Notes: generated from the letters alone by a model not told the origin. A DNA stretch of 64,000 nt from Rarobacter incanus (GCF_006715765.1 NZ_VFNV01000001.1:1302001-1366000); one strand, 5' to 3'. Numbered from the stretch's first letter, positions 16,416-26,805 are shown. Program-made: numbers and translations.

Positions 16416-19400
16416 CTACGCGGCGTTGCCGCTCCAGCGCTTTCGCCCGATCACGAGCGCGCCACCGGTGAGTATCAACGCCAGCGCTCCGCCGACCCAG
16501 GGCAGAGGGTTGGAGCCGGTCTTGGGAAGCGTCTTGCCGCCGGTGCCGCCCGTGCCGCCGTTCGCCGGCGTTCCGCCCTTGGTGTCGACCTTCGCGGTGT
16601 CGGTCGACGGCTTCGGGTCGTCCACGCCCTGGGGCGGTGTTGCGGTAGCGGTCGCGACGTTGACGACTTTGCCCGCGGTGACATCCTTGGCGGTGATCAC
16701 ATAGACCTCATTGCCCTTGCATGTCGTGGCGGCCCCGGGGGCCAGCGTCGTTTGCTCGCAGGTGGCCCCGCCGATCATAGTGTCATCAATCTTCACGTCC
16801 GTGAGCGTGACCGTTCCCGTGTTCGTGACCGCGAAGGTGTAGCGGATCTTCTCGCCCAATCCGCCGACCTTGTTGCCGTCCGAATCCTGCAAGGTTGCCG
16901 TCTTCACGATCGCAAGAGCGGCCTTGGCTTGGGCTGTCGGAACCGTTTCGTCGTCGCCATCGGTTACCGTTCCGCCCGCGGGGGGAACGGCCGTCGCAGT
17001 GGCCGTATTGGTGTAGGAACCGGCCACCACATCAGCATCGGTCAGCGTGTGCTTCTTTGGAGAAGCACAGGTCGCGGAGTCGCCGACCTGCAACGAGGCT
17101 GCGCAGGCAAGACCGGTGACACCCAGCTTGGGGTCCGAGATGGTGACGTTGGTCAGATCGACGTTGCCCACGTTGGTGACGGTGAAGGCGTAGCTCACAA
17201 CGTCACCCGCGTCGCCCGTGATGCCGTTGCCGTTGGTGTCCGCTACCGTGCCCTTCTTGACCAGGTCGATGGCCGGGTTGGCCTGCGCGGTCGGGACATT
17301 GGCGTCACTGGTGGGGTCCGTCGGGTCGGGCACTCCGGGCACCACCGAGGTGCCGTGCGCGGTGGCAGTGTTGTCGACCGAACCCTTCGCGATGTCGGAC
17401 GGGGTCACGACGTGCCGCGTGCTGGCCGGGGCCTGGCACGTCACAGTCTGCGTGGGATCGAGGCTCGCCGCGCACTCAAAAAATGCCAGCCCCAGCTTCG
17501 AGTCGGTTATGGTCACTGGCGAAAGCGTGACGTTACCCGTGTTCTCGACGATGAAGGAGTAGGTGATGGTCTCGCCCAGGTCAGCGACGGCGTCCGCACC
17601 GGACACGCTTGCCACCTTGGTGAGCTTCAGACCCGGCACCCCGGTGGTAACAGGCACCGATTGGTTGTCGGTGTTGGTCACGTCGGTCAGGCCGCTTGCG
17701 GCCGGCGGGGTACCGGTCGCCATCACTGTGTTGAGGTACAGCGACCCAGCAAGGCCCAGGTCGGCTTGGCTAACGATGTGCGTCCCGGTCGTCGAACAGG
17801 TCGCGGTATCACCCGGGGCAAGACTCGCGACGCATGCCGAGCCGGCCGGGACGTTGCCCTTGGGGTCGCTAATCGTGACCGGCGCAAGGGTCGTGTTTCC
17901 GGTGTTGGTGACCGTGAACGAGTAGGTGATCGTGTCACCAACGCCAGCTGCGGCTGGCTTGGCGTTCCATGCGGCATCCTTACTCACCGTGATGCCCGCG
18001 GTCGGGTCGGCTAGCGGGGTGTCGTGGTCGCCTGTGTTGGTGGGCGGCGTCAGGTTTGACCCGCTGGGCGGGGTTCCGGTAGCCGTCACCGTGTTGGAGT
18101 AGTTTCCGCTGCCCGCATGGCCCGCCAAGATGTCGGCTTCGGTGACCGTGTGGGTGCCGACAGCGCTCGCGTCGCAGTCGGTCCACGTCGTGCTCGGCGC
18201 GAGCGATGCCACGCACTGTACCGCGGTCGAGATTCCGCCATTCGGGTCGGTGATCGTGACCGGTGCCAATGTGACGTTGCCGGTGTTACGCACCTTGAAC
18301 GAGTAATTGATGGTATCGCCAAGCTTCGCGGCAGCCGGGGTCCCCGGCCACGTGGCGGACTTCTGCACCTCGATGCCCGTGGCAGGGGAAACCAGTGGCA
18401 CGGTGGCGTCGTCCTCGTCGGTCACGTCATTGCCGCCTCCGGCGGGTGTCCCGCTTGCCGTGACCTCGTTGATGTAGCTCGACCCGGCCAGTATGTCAGC
18501 CTCAGTGACAGTGTGGGTGGCCGTTGTCGAACACACCGTCCAATCGGCACCAGCGGGCAGCGACGACACACACGCCTGAGCGGTGGTGAGACCAGCCTTC
18601 GGGTCGGTAACGGTCACGGGCGCCAAATCCACGTTCCCCGTGTTCCTCACTTCGAAGGAGTAGTTGATGACGTCACCGACTTGCGCGGGGCTGTTACCGC
18701 TCTGAACTGTTGCCGTCTTTCGCACCTCGACCTTGGGGTTGTAGATGACCGGCGCCTTGGCGTCATCGGGGTCGGACGGATACATGACGTCTGTCGGGTC
18801 GTATCCCTTGGCCGTCGCCGTATTCGGGAACTTCTTGTAGTTCGCGTCGGACGGGTCCAACGCGGCGGCTGCGTGCGCTTCGGCAGCGGTCAGCGTGTGG
18901 TAACCGCCCTTACAGATCGCCGTCTTGCCGCTCGCGAGCGCCATGGGGTAAGCCGCCGAACCGCCATCTATCGTGCACGAAAAGTCGGTTGCGGAGGAAT
19001 CAAGCGCCGCGTCCTCGATGACGACTCCGTGCAAATTCGATAGGCCGTTGTTCTTCACTTCAAAAACGTAGGGAATCTTGTCACCAGGGTTGTATCCCCC
19101 GGCCTTGTACAGCGAGCTGGTCGAATCAATGTCCTTGTTGAGGTTCAAAACATCGAGCTTGTCAACGGTCTTCACCGTCAGGTTACGCACCAGGTGCACA
19201 TCCGCCGCGTTACCGGTCGACGCGGCCAAACCGAACTTATAGCTGTCAGGCACGTTCGGCAGGTTCGCGCTCAGGACCGTAATCCACGCGCCGTTCTCAC
19301 TGAACTTGACTTGGATCGTGACATCGACGGAGTTGTCCGGCTTGGCCGGGGAAACCTCGATGTCGACCCACCTGGTCGCGGCCTCAGCGAATGCATCAGC

Positions 19401-20336
19401 CTCGCTGGCCGTGAAGGTCTTGTTCCACGGCCACGCGGAGTCCCACTCCTGCCGCAGGCTCCCCTGCGCCGCCAGGAGCTGTGTCTGCGCGGCAACGCAA
19501 TACCCGTTCATCCACTTGCCGGAACCATCCTTGGCGCCCGGCCCGCGCAGGACTATCGAGTCCCTGTGCGTGCCCGTGATTGCAGCATCCCCGGAGCAGG
19601 TGTTGTTCCCGCGACCCTCGCCATTGTTTGTGTAGTTCCCCCATGCATCGAGACCGAGCCCCAGGAATCCACCGGCCACACCCGGCGTACCGCCGTTCTC
19701 GGACTTTTGCGCGTATCCGAGCGAGCCACCATAGGCGCCGACGTTGGTCAAGTTTTCCGCGCCATCCGTCAGGAAGAAGCTGATGCCATCGGCGCCCCAG
19801 CTGCGAAACAGCGATCCGTCCGTGGATCCGCCCATGGATCCGGCATTGAGGAATCCTCCGTACTGGGCCTGCTCGAATTGCACGTGAATGCCGTTGCTGG
19901 CGGGCAGCGCCTGGTTGTACACCAGACCGCCGCGCCGCGCCTTGCTGCTGTCGCCCTGTCCCTGGTTCCCCAGGTTACCCCCGGAAGCGTCGGTCAGCTG
20001 TAGCCAGCCCTCACCGTCCCCACCCGTTCCCTGCGAAGGCACCACGCCGACCTGGTACGAATCGCAATTGGATAGGTTGGAATTACCCGTCACGGCCGCG
20101 CTTCCCGCTCCTGCGCCGGTCAGGCATGCGTTATCAAGCCCAACAAATTTCGGATCTGTCACGCCGGAACCGCGAAAGGTCTCCGATAGTAGGACCGTTC
20201 CGCCGGAAGCGGGATCGGCCACCGCATTCGGCAACGTGAGCGCCGGTACCGCGACGCCCAGCGCCGCGACCAGGCCCGCAGCCAGGCCCCCTCCTATCAA
20301 TGATCTTTTCTTGCCAAACATGCGAATCGCAGTCAC
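16416..20336 (-). CDS. LPXTG cell-wall adhesin with L-type lectin domain and DUF11-like repeats
   Basis: This secreted protein of 1306 residues is anchored to peptidoglycan by sortase. It has a signal peptide (KKRSLIGGGLAAGLVAALGV to about residue 40), then a legume-lectin-like domain (about 50-370; GADGISFFLTDG and GGFLGLGLDAWGNYTN are visible). Seven DUF11/DUF7507-type beta domains of about 120 residues each follow, recognisable by NTGNVTLAPVTITDP and HTVTEADILAG variants. LPKTG, a hydrophobic helix and a basic end (RKRWSGNAA) close it. I chose the GTG at 20336 because GGAGGGG lies six bases upstream; longer reading uses non-conserved sequence. The lectin domain suggests carbohydrate binding at the cell surface. 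No sortase gene is in the window. Confidence 0.9.
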   Translation of the reverse strand: MTAIRMFGKKRSLIGGGLAAGLVAALGVAVPALTLPNAVADPASGGTVLLSETFRGSGVTDPKFVGLDNACLTGAGAGSAAVTGNSNLSNCDSYQVGVVPSQGTGGDGEGWLQLTDASGGNLGNQGQGDSSKARRGGLVYNQALPASNGIHVQFEQAQYGGFLNAGSMGGSTDGSLFRSWGADGISFFLTDGAENLTNVGAYGGSLGYAQKSENGGTPGVAGGFLGLGLDAWGNYTNNGEGRGNNTCSGDAAITGTHRDSIVLRGPGAKDGSGKWMNGYCVAAQTQLLAAQGSLRQEWDSAWPWNKTFTASEADAFAEAATRWVDIEVSPAKPDNSVDVTIQVKFSENGAWITVLSANLPNVPDSYKFGLAASTGNAADVHLVRNLTVKTVDKLDVLNLNKDIDSTSSLYKAGGYNPGDKIPYVFEVKNNGLSNLHGVVIEDAALDSSATDFSCTIDGGSAAYPMALASGKTAICKGGYHTLTAAEAHAAAALDPSDANYKKFPNTATAKGYDPTDVMYPSDPDDAKAPVIYNPKVEVRKTATVQSGNSPAQVGDVINYSFEVRNTGNVDLAPVTVTDPKAGLTTAQACVSSLPAGADWTVCSTTATHTVTEADILAGSSYINEVTASGTPAGGGNDVTDEDDATVPLVSPATGIEVQKSATWPGTPAAAKLGDTINYSFKVRNTGNVTLAPVTITDPNGGISTAVQCVASLAPSTTWTDCDASAVGTHTVTEADILAGHAGSGNYSNTVTATGTPPSGSNLTPPTNTGDHDTPLADPTAGITVSKDAAWNAKPAAAGVGDTITYSFTVTNTGNTTLAPVTISDPKGNVPAGSACVASLAPGDTATCSTTGTHIVSQADLGLAGSLYLNTVMATGTPPAASGLTDVTNTDNQSVPVTTGVPGLKLTKVASVSGADAVADLGETITYSFIVENTGNVTLSPVTITDSKLGLAFFECAASLDPTQTVTCQAPASTRHVVTPSDIAKGSVDNTATAHGTSVVPGVPDPTDPTSDANVPTAQANPAIDLVKKGTVADTNGNGITGDAGDVVSYAFTVTNVGNVDLTNVTISDPKLGVTGLACAASLQVGDSATCASPKKHTLTDADVVAGSYTNTATATAVPPAGGTVTDGDDETVPTAQAKAALAIVKTATLQDSDGNKVGGLGEKIRYTFAVTNTGTVTLTDVKIDDTMIGGATCEQTTLAPGAATTCKGNEVYVITAKDVTAGKVVNVATATATPPQGVDDPKPSTDTAKVDTKGGTPANGGTGGTGGKTLPKTGSNPLPWVGGALALILTGGALVIGRKRWSGNAA

Positions 20337-20610
20337 CGAATTCCCCTCCATGTGATGTAAAAGACACTCCAGCACTTTCCCATTCCCAAGTATAGATTCC
20401 ACTCGCCAACCCGCAACGACTACGTCGACATCGTTGTCACCCCAAAATCGCCAGAATTGCACCAGCCGCGGCACCTTTGTGCTATTTGTCACAGTAGCGC
20501 GACCGCTCGGCACCCTTCGACCCGTGCGGGACATCCCTGCCGCATCGCAGAAGCGAGAGTGCGACGGTGTTGATTCACGGCCCGCATCGCGGGCCTGGTT
20601 CAATAGAAGG

Positions 20611-23600
20611 ATGCCCACTGCCGCCCTGATCAAAGCGCTCGTAGGCCCAGCTGCCTACGCCCGCGGTCGCGTCTACGCTGATCAGGGTCGTGTGGAGGGG
20701 GTGGCCGATAGGCCGGTTGGCACCGCCGCACTGCGGCGTCAGGGAGTCAAGCGCACCCTGGTGGCAACCGTGCGCGGTAGCCGCCGATCCCCCTACATCT
20801 GCACCATCCAACTGGGCGGATCGCGGGCAGAGACCCCGCTGTCCAGCACCTGCACCTGCCCCGTAGGGCTAGATTGCAAGCACGTGGCAGCAGCGCTTCT
20901 CGAGTATTCGCGCCGGATTGACGGCGAACCGGGTAGCGATGCGGGCGGTGCGCCAGCCACGGCTGCGGGGCGCACGCCCGCCTCGCGCACGCAGTGGGAG
21001 AAGGAACTGGGCGACCTGGCGGCGCCAGCCCCGCCCCGACCCCCGACGTTCAATACCCCACCGATCGGCCTCCAAGTGTCGTTCACCCACGGCATGAACC
21101 GCGCTTCCATGTACAGTTCACCCGACCGCGTGCGACGCGGGGCCCACCTCGATGCCGTCATGCGCGTGGGACTGCGACCTCTCACCCAGGGGCGCAGCGG
21201 ACGCTGGATTCGCACCGGAATCTCCTGGAACGACATAGCTTCGTTCTCCGAGTATCAGCGGAATGACCGCGTGGATGCGCTGCGCGCGCTCTTCGTGCTC
21301 GCGGCACCGACCAATCGTTACCAAATTCCCGACACTGTGTGGCTTGACCAGGCGCCGGGCGCCGCGGTATGGGCCGCATTGGTCAAGGTTGCGCAGCTAG
21401 ACATCCCGTTCCTGTCCGACACCGCCGACCGCGCTCCGATAGAGATTGCGACTGCCCGCGCATCCACGGCCGCCACGATCTCGGCCAGGCCCGACGGCGG
21501 CCTCGAACTCGTCGCCAATTTCCACAGCCCCGACGCGGACCTCGACGCCGCCCTCAAGCTCGGCGCGGACCCCATCGGCATCCCCGCCCATGGCCTAGCC
21601 ATCATGGGAGAAGCGGACAAACATGCCATCCTCGTACCGACCGAAAACGCCGTCGACAGCGGCGTTCTGCGGTTGATCAAGCGTCGCACCCCCCTGATGA
21701 TCCCCGCGGATGACACCGCGCGGTTCTACGAGCAGTCCCTGCCGGCACTCAGCGCCCGCATCGACCACATCGAATTCGTCGGGGGAAACGAGTATTCCCG
21801 CCCAACACCAATCCTGACGTTCGTGATCGGCATCGACGAGCACCACAACGCTCAGGCGACTGCCCGCTGGCGCTATTGCATCGGAGCCGCCCGCGTCGCC
21901 GAGTATGCGGCGGGTGATCCCGCCCTGGTCAGCCCCGATGACGCGGACGGGATGCGCGACCGGCAAGCGGAATCCGCCGTCTGGCACGCAGCGCACGCAT
22001 CCGCGGCGATCGCCGGCCTACTCGGTCGCATCGGCGGCGCCGAGGGCGGCGTCCTGCGCACCGCGGGCGAACACACCGCGAGCCTTGTCGCACGCACCCT
22101 GCCTGCCATCGACGCCGACATCGAAGGCCGCTCGGATATCCGCGTTGAGCGCGTTGGGGCCGCGCCCCGTTACCGCATCGCAAGCGACATGGACGTCACC
22201 GTGTCAGCCGATCAAACCAGCGATCGCGACTGGTTCAGCCTACGCATCCGCATCAACGTCGCCGGCAAGGAAGTGCCGATGGTCGACGTCTTTACCGCCC
22301 TGGCGCGCGGCGCCGATGAGATGCTGGTCGACGGGGTCACACTGGTGTCCCTTTCCGACCCTCGCCTGGATCGCCTCCGCGAGGCGATCGAAACGGCCCG
22401 CCAAATGCAAGACGCACGCAGGGACGAGATCCGCGTCGGCCGATTCAACGTCCAACTTTTTGAAGAACTGGACGATCTGGGGCTGTTGGACGACCGCGCG
22501 GACCTGTGGCGCTCCCGCGTCGGCTCACTGCGGGCCGCTCCCGCCGCCGATGCCCCTATTCCGGCGACCCTTCACGCCACCCTGCGCGAATACCAGGATT
22601 ACGGATACCAGTGGCTGGCTTACCGCATAGATCGGCAACTGGGTGGGATTCTCGCCGATGATATGGGGCTGGGCAAGACGCTCCAAACACTCGCCGCCAT
22701 TGCCCGCCAGCGCGAACGGCACCCCGATTCGGGGCCCTTCCTCGTAGTAGCCCCCACGTCGGTGGTTGGAAACTGGTCCACCGAGGCACGGAAGTTTGCA
22801 CCGTCCTTGGTCACCCGGACGGTCGAATCCACGCAGCGAAGGCGCGGTTCCACGATTGCCGAGGTCGCGAACGGCGCCGATATCGTCGTGACGTCTTACG
22901 CTTTGCTGCGCTTGGAGGCCCCCGCATACAACCAGATCGCATGGTCGGGAATGATCGTGGACGAGGCCCAGTTCGTCAAAAACCATAACAGCGTCGGATA
23001 CCGCACGGTCCGGGATCTACCAGCGCCGGTCAAGATCGCTTTGACCGGAACGCCACTGGAAAACAACCTGATGGAGCTGTGGTCCATCATGTCGATCGTC
23101 TGCCCCGGGCTGCTGCCGGACGCCAAGACGTTTTCCACCCGCATCGAGAAGCCGATTTCCAAGGACCACGACACCGCGCTCATTGGTAGGCTGCGCGGTG
23201 TCATCGCACCATTTGTCCTGCGGCGAACCAAGGAGGTTGTCGCCGGCGACCTTCCGGAGAAGATCGAGCAAGTCACCGACGTCGTTCTCAATGCGCGGCA
23301 CCGCAAGGTCTATGACCTTTACCTCCAGCGGGAACGAGGCCGCGTCCTCGGGCTCGTCGAAAACCTGGACCAGCACCGGATCGAGGTTCTGCGGTCACTC
23401 TCGATACTGCGCCAGGCGAGCCTGGACGTTTCGCTGGTGGATGAGGAACACGCCCAGGTGGCCTCGTCCAAACTTGAGGTGCTCTTCGAAATGCTGAGCG
23501 AGATTCTGGCCGACGGGCACAACGTGTTGATATTCAGCCAGTTCACCCGGTTCCTCGGCAAAGTGCGCAACCGCCTAAGCGAAATGAACGTCGAGCATGC

Positions 23601-23976
23601 TTACCTGGACGGACGCACCCGCAACCGCAGCAAACAAATCGAGCGATTCACCAACGGTGACGCGCAGGTGTTCCTCATCTCGCTAAAGGCCGGCGGCTTT
23701 GGGCTCAACCTGACGTCGGCGGACTACTGCATTCTGCTTGACCCGTGGTGGAATCCCGCAGCAGAGGCGCAGGCGGTCGACCGCGCGCACCGCATCGGGC
23801 AGACGCGGCAGGTCATGGTCTATCGTCTTGTTTCGGTGGGGACGATCGAACAGAAGGTCATGGCGCTGAAGGCCGACAAATCGGCTCTGTTTTCGGCGGT
23901 TGTGGACGGCGGCGATCCGGGGGAGCAGAGCAAGGTTGCGCTGAGCAAGGACGATATCCGGGCGCTGATCGAGTAG
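20611..23976 (+). CDS. SWIM-domain SNF2/DEAD-box helicase
   Basis: This 1121-residue protein combines an N-terminal SWIM zinc finger (CTCPVGLDCKH at about residues 82-92, Cys-x-Cys-xn-Cys-x-His), a long middle region, and a C-terminal SNF2 ATPase. The ATPase shows DDMGLGKTLQTLAAI (Walker A, about 688-702), IVDEAQFVKN (DEAQ box), LTGTPLENNLMELWSIM and helicase-C LISLKAGGFGLNLTSADYC, then RAHRIGQTRQVMVYRL. Such RapA/HepA-like proteins remodel protein-nucleic acid complexes; the precise target is unknown. ATG 20611 is taken as start because SWIM spacing is then normal. It is divergent from the adhesin gene. Confidence 0.9.
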   Translation: MPTAALIKALVGPAAYARGRVYADQGRVEGVADRPVGTAALRRQGVKRTLVATVRGSRRSPYICTIQLGGSRAETPLSSTCTCPVGLDCKHVAAALLEYSRRIDGEPGSDAGGAPATAAGRTPASRTQWEKELGDLAAPAPPRPPTFNTPPIGLQVSFTHGMNRASMYSSPDRVRRGAHLDAVMRVGLRPLTQGRSGRWIRTGISWNDIASFSEYQRNDRVDALRALFVLAAPTNRYQIPDTVWLDQAPGAAVWAALVKVAQLDIPFLSDTADRAPIEIATARASTAATISARPDGGLELVANFHSPDADLDAALKLGADPIGIPAHGLAIMGEADKHAILVPTENAVDSGVLRLIKRRTPLMIPADDTARFYEQSLPALSARIDHIEFVGGNEYSRPTPILTFVIGIDEHHNAQATARWRYCIGAARVAEYAAGDPALVSPDDADGMRDRQAESAVWHAAHASAAIAGLLGRIGGAEGGVLRTAGEHTASLVARTLPAIDADIEGRSDIRVERVGAAPRYRIASDMDVTVSADQTSDRDWFSLRIRINVAGKEVPMVDVFTALARGADEMLVDGVTLVSLSDPRLDRLREAIETARQMQDARRDEIRVGRFNVQLFEELDDLGLLDDRADLWRSRVGSLRAAPAADAPIPATLHATLREYQDYGYQWLAYRIDRQLGGILADDMGLGKTLQTLAAIARQRERHPDSGPFLVVAPTSVVGNWSTEARKFAPSLVTRTVESTQRRRGSTIAEVANGADIVVTSYALLRLEAPAYNQIAWSGMIVDEAQFVKNHNSVGYRTVRDLPAPVKIALTGTPLENNLMELWSIMSIVCPGLLPDAKTFSTRIEKPISKDHDTALIGRLRGVIAPFVLRRTKEVVAGDLPEKIEQVTDVVLNARHRKVYDLYLQRERGRVLGLVENLDQHRIEVLRSLSILRQASLDVSLVDEEHAQVASSKLEVLFEMLSEILADGHNVLIFSQFTRFLGKVRNRLSEMNVEHAYLDGRTRNRSKQIERFTNGDAQVFLISLKAGGFGLNLTSADYCILLDPWWNPAAEAQAVDRAHRIGQTRQVMVYRLVSVGTIEQKVMALKADKSALFSAVVDGGDPGEQSKVALSKDDIRALIE

Positions 23977-24125
23977 CGCCGCGCACCCGCCGATCGAGTA
24001 GCGCCGCAGGCGCATATCGCTGATCGAGTAGCGCCAAAGGCGCATATCGAGATCACCAACCGAATAGCGCCGCGCACCCGCCGATCGAGTAGCGCCAAAG
24101 GCGCATATCGAGATCACCGGCCCGA
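23977..24125. repeat. REP-like palindromic repeats between convergent genes
   Basis: This gap of about 150 bp between convergent genes consists almost entirely of GATCGAGTAGCGCC...GGCGCATATCGAGATCACC units. Complete or partial copies start near 23970, 23992, 24023, 24060 and 24083. The stem is GCGCC/GGCGC inside GATCGAG/CGAGATC arms. It is the same architecture as the elements at 6.8 and 36.1 kb with a different inner stem. Confidence 0.85.
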
Positions 24126-25298
24126 TCAGACCAAGGCCCGCGTCATGGTGATGATCCACTGGCCAATGATCGACCCCTCGCGCAGCAGCGGGATGGCCCA
24201 TGCAAGCACAAGTTGGATCGCTGCCGCCGTGCATATGACGACCCGGCGCCGCTTGGACGGCGATTGCGGCCCCATCATGACCAAGTACAGCAGGATCGCA
24301 ACGATGTACGAGTGACCGCTTGCCGTCCGCACACCTAGCCACACTGAGACCGCCATGCCGGTCATGGCAATAGTCGGGGCGATCAGTCGGCGAACTTGGC
24401 CCCCAATCACCCGGATGACGTACGCCGATACGAACAGCGGTGAAGCCAGCAAGGTGAGCGCCACCGAAATCAGGGCAGCCCGCCCGGACTCGACAACACC
24501 CCCCGGGAACCATGGGTTCGCAAACCCAGTCACGACCGATACGGGATCGGCCGTGAACCACCACGAGACGAATATCCAAAAAAGCAGGGCTGCCGCGGCG
24601 GGGAACGCCAAGACCACGGCGGTAGCCGTGTGGGCGCCGCGCCCCAGGTGCCCCGAGCGATCCGCGATGAAGGGACCGACCGCGGCGATGATCAGCGCGT
24701 AGATCCACATCGAGGGATCGACCATCACCGCAACGCCCAGTGAAATTCCCGCCAAAAATCCTTGCTCGGTCGCCCGCTTGACGACAAATGTCTCCAAGCT
24801 ATCGAGGGCAAGCATCAGCAGCGCCAAACCGAGAATCGACTGCAAGTCGCGGGACGCAAGGAAGAACAGCTGCGGGCTCAGCAGGTAGGTTCCCATGACC
24901 AATGCGGTCGCAAGGTTGCCGAATTTACGGCGATGCAGAACGCCTAGTGCACGCTGCCCGGTCATTCCAATAACGGCCGCCGCAATGGCTATGAAGGCGA
25001 CCTGATGTCCGCCTACCAACGCCGACAGAGCTGCCGATAGGGGTGGGTACACGCCAGCGATCCAGGACAGGTCGCTGGAGCCCCAGTCGATCAGAGCACC
25101 CCGGGCGGCCAGAGCGGTGTTGCTGGTTGCGGCGTCCGGATCGTAAATGTGAATCAGCCACAGACCCACGAATACGGGGACCGCAATGGCGAGCCTCAGC
25201 AGCCACCGTTCGGTGGAGGTGGGTGGCCAGCTATCGATCGGTTGCAGTTTGCGCGGCCTGGCGGCGTGCTTAGCTATTGTCACCGGCCGGCCCCTCAC
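24126..25298 (-). CDS. polytopic membrane protein, possibly GT-C-like
   Basis: This 390-residue protein has about ten predicted hydrophobic helices spread over its length, starting at residue 33 (LLRLAIAVPVFVGLWLIHIY). An early loop reads DPDAATSNTALAARGALIDWGSSDLSW and resembles the acidic first loop of GT-C glycosyltransferases, but I see no definitive family motif. It overlaps the upstream GT2 gene by 29 bases, so the two are translationally coupled and probably act together in an envelope polysaccharide or glycolipid pathway. I do not recognise a named family, so function beyond that context is unassigned. Confidence 0.72.
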   Translation of the reverse strand: MRGRPVTIAKHAARPRKLQPIDSWPPTSTERWLLRLAIAVPVFVGLWLIHIYDPDAATSNTALAARGALIDWGSSDLSWIAGVYPPLSAALSALVGGHQVAFIAIAAAVIGMTGQRALGVLHRRKFGNLATALVMGTYLLSPQLFFLASRDLQSILGLALLMLALDSLETFVVKRATEQGFLAGISLGVAVMVDPSMWIYALIIAAVGPFIADRSGHLGRGAHTATAVVLAFPAAAALLFWIFVSWWFTADPVSVVTGFANPWFPGGVVESGRAALISVALTLLASPLFVSAYVIRVIGGQVRRLIAPTIAMTGMAVSVWLGVRTASGHSYIVAILLYLVMMGPQSPSKRRRVVICTAAAIQLVLAWAIPLLREGSIIGQWIITMTRALV

Positions 25299-26805
25299 TC
25301 CCGTGCGCCGACGCGGCGGTTAGTCCGTGCTCGGTTTTCTCCCAATAGTGCGGTTTCGTGATGAGTTGCCACAGGGCCTTGTACGCGGCAATCGAATGCA
25401 GCAGCCAATACAGCGGATTCAGGATCGCCCACGGGACCAGGCTGTAGCGGTGGCGCCGAAATGCCCCCATCATAGACACGTAGACCATCATGGCGCTGCC
25501 GAATCCCAGGTTGAACAGGTTGAGCCACAGCAGCCACCCCGGGAAAAATGCCTCGAGCACATCGGGACCAACGCATAGTGAGATGAGGAAGGCCAGATAC
25601 AGGATCGGGACCGTAAGGAACGTTGCCGGCGTGCCCGCAACCAAGAAAAGGAAAGAAATTGCCTGACGAGGCCCCGCAACCCGAACCAGGTCGGCTGGAT
25701 GGCGGATGTGAACCAAGACGGTTTGCAGGTAGCCCTTGATCCACCGCGATCGCTGACGCACAAAGTTCGGTATGGAGGTGTTGGCCTCTTCCATTGTGGT
25801 GGAGTCAATGACACCAACCCGCATCCCTTCCGCCGACGTCCTAATGCCCAGGTCCGCATCCTCCGTGACGTTGAACGGATCCCAACCACCGAGCTTGCGC
25901 AATCCGGACATCCGGAAATGGTTGGATGTTCCGCCAAGCGGGATGGGGAGTCGTTCGAAGTCGAGCCCGGGCAGCATGTAGTCGAACCAGAATGAGTATT
26001 CCAGCGTGAACATTCGGGTCAGCACGTTTTCGGAGGAGTTGAAGTAGTTAAGCGCGGCCTGCACGCACACTAGGTCGTCTCCGTGCGCGCGGAAGGCGGA
26101 GACGGCTTTGCGTAGCTGGTCAGGATCCGGCTTGTCTTCGGCATCGTAAATGACCAAGAATTCGCCCGTCGCAAGCTGCAATCCGACGTTGCACGCCTTC
26201 GGCTTGGTCTGCGGTTGCGACGCCGGCACCACGACGAACGAGAAGTTGGTCGGCGGGTCCGCGCGCAACGCCGCCTGGAGCGTTTCGGGGTCGGCTTCTT
26301 CGACAAGGACCAGGATCTCGAGTTTGTCGGCCGGGTAATCGATGCCTCCCAGGTTGTCGACAAGTTGCCCGACGATGTTTGCTTCCTTGAATACCGGGAC
26401 CAAGACCGTGTACTTCGGTAATTCGCAATCCGGCATTCGCGCGGGTTGAACTGCCGTGCGGAAGTGAGATTCGACCCGCGCGCCGCGCATGGAGCTCCAG
26501 AATTTGAAGCCGACCGAAACAAGGAAGCTGAGCCCAACTGCCCCGAACGCGGCAATCGCCACCGGCCTGGGCCACACGATCACGACGACGACGGCGACGA
26601 CCAGCATCAGCGTACCGACGACCTTTTGCCGCTTGTCCAGCACGACCCTTGCGGAAAGCGAGGGGTTCTTGCGCCACAGCCCATAGATTGCCTCGTCAAC
26701 AAGTCCGTCGCGATAGGAGCGACCGGAGGCGGGCTCCATGTCCTCACCGAGCCTGATGACGCGGGCGCTGCCGGCGGTACGCCCGTGATCGGTGAATTCG
26801 GTCAA
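25270..26805 (-). CDS. membrane family-2 glycosyltransferase (processive type)
   Basis: This protein of about 511 residues has two N-terminal membrane helices, then a GT2 catalytic domain (about residues 130-365) with YTVLVPVFKEANIVGQLVDNL, a D-x-D-type DAEDKPDPD, the acceptor-site TEDADLG, and the processivity signature QRSRWIKG. Three or four helices follow. This arrangement is that of cellulose-synthase-like or N-glycosyl transferases that make and export a polysaccharide. The TTG at 26805 is the preferred start because AGGAG lies seven bases upstream; an alternative is further upstream at 26844. It is the first gene of a two-gene unit with the polytopic protein downstream. The product is unknown. 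Confidence 0.87.
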   Translation of the reverse strand: MTEFTDHGRTAGSARVIRLGEDMEPASGRSYRDGLVDEAIYGLWRKNPSLSARVVLDKRQKVVGTLMLVVAVVVVIVWPRPVAIAAFGAVGLSFLVSVGFKFWSSMRGARVESHFRTAVQPARMPDCELPKYTVLVPVFKEANIVGQLVDNLGGIDYPADKLEILVLVEEADPETLQAALRADPPTNFSFVVVPASQPQTKPKACNVGLQLATGEFLVIYDAEDKPDPDQLRKAVSAFRAHGDDLVCVQAALNYFNSSENVLTRMFTLEYSFWFDYMLPGLDFERLPIPLGGTSNHFRMSGLRKLGGWDPFNVTEDADLGIRTSAEGMRVGVIDSTTMEEANTSIPNFVRQRSRWIKGYLQTVLVHIRHPADLVRVAGPRQAISFLFLVAGTPATFLTVPILYLAFLISLCVGPDVLEAFFPGWLLWLNLFNLGFGSAMMVYVSMMGAFRRHRYSLVPWAILNPLYWLLHSIAAYKALWQLITKPHYWEKTEHGLTAASAHGSEGPAGDNS

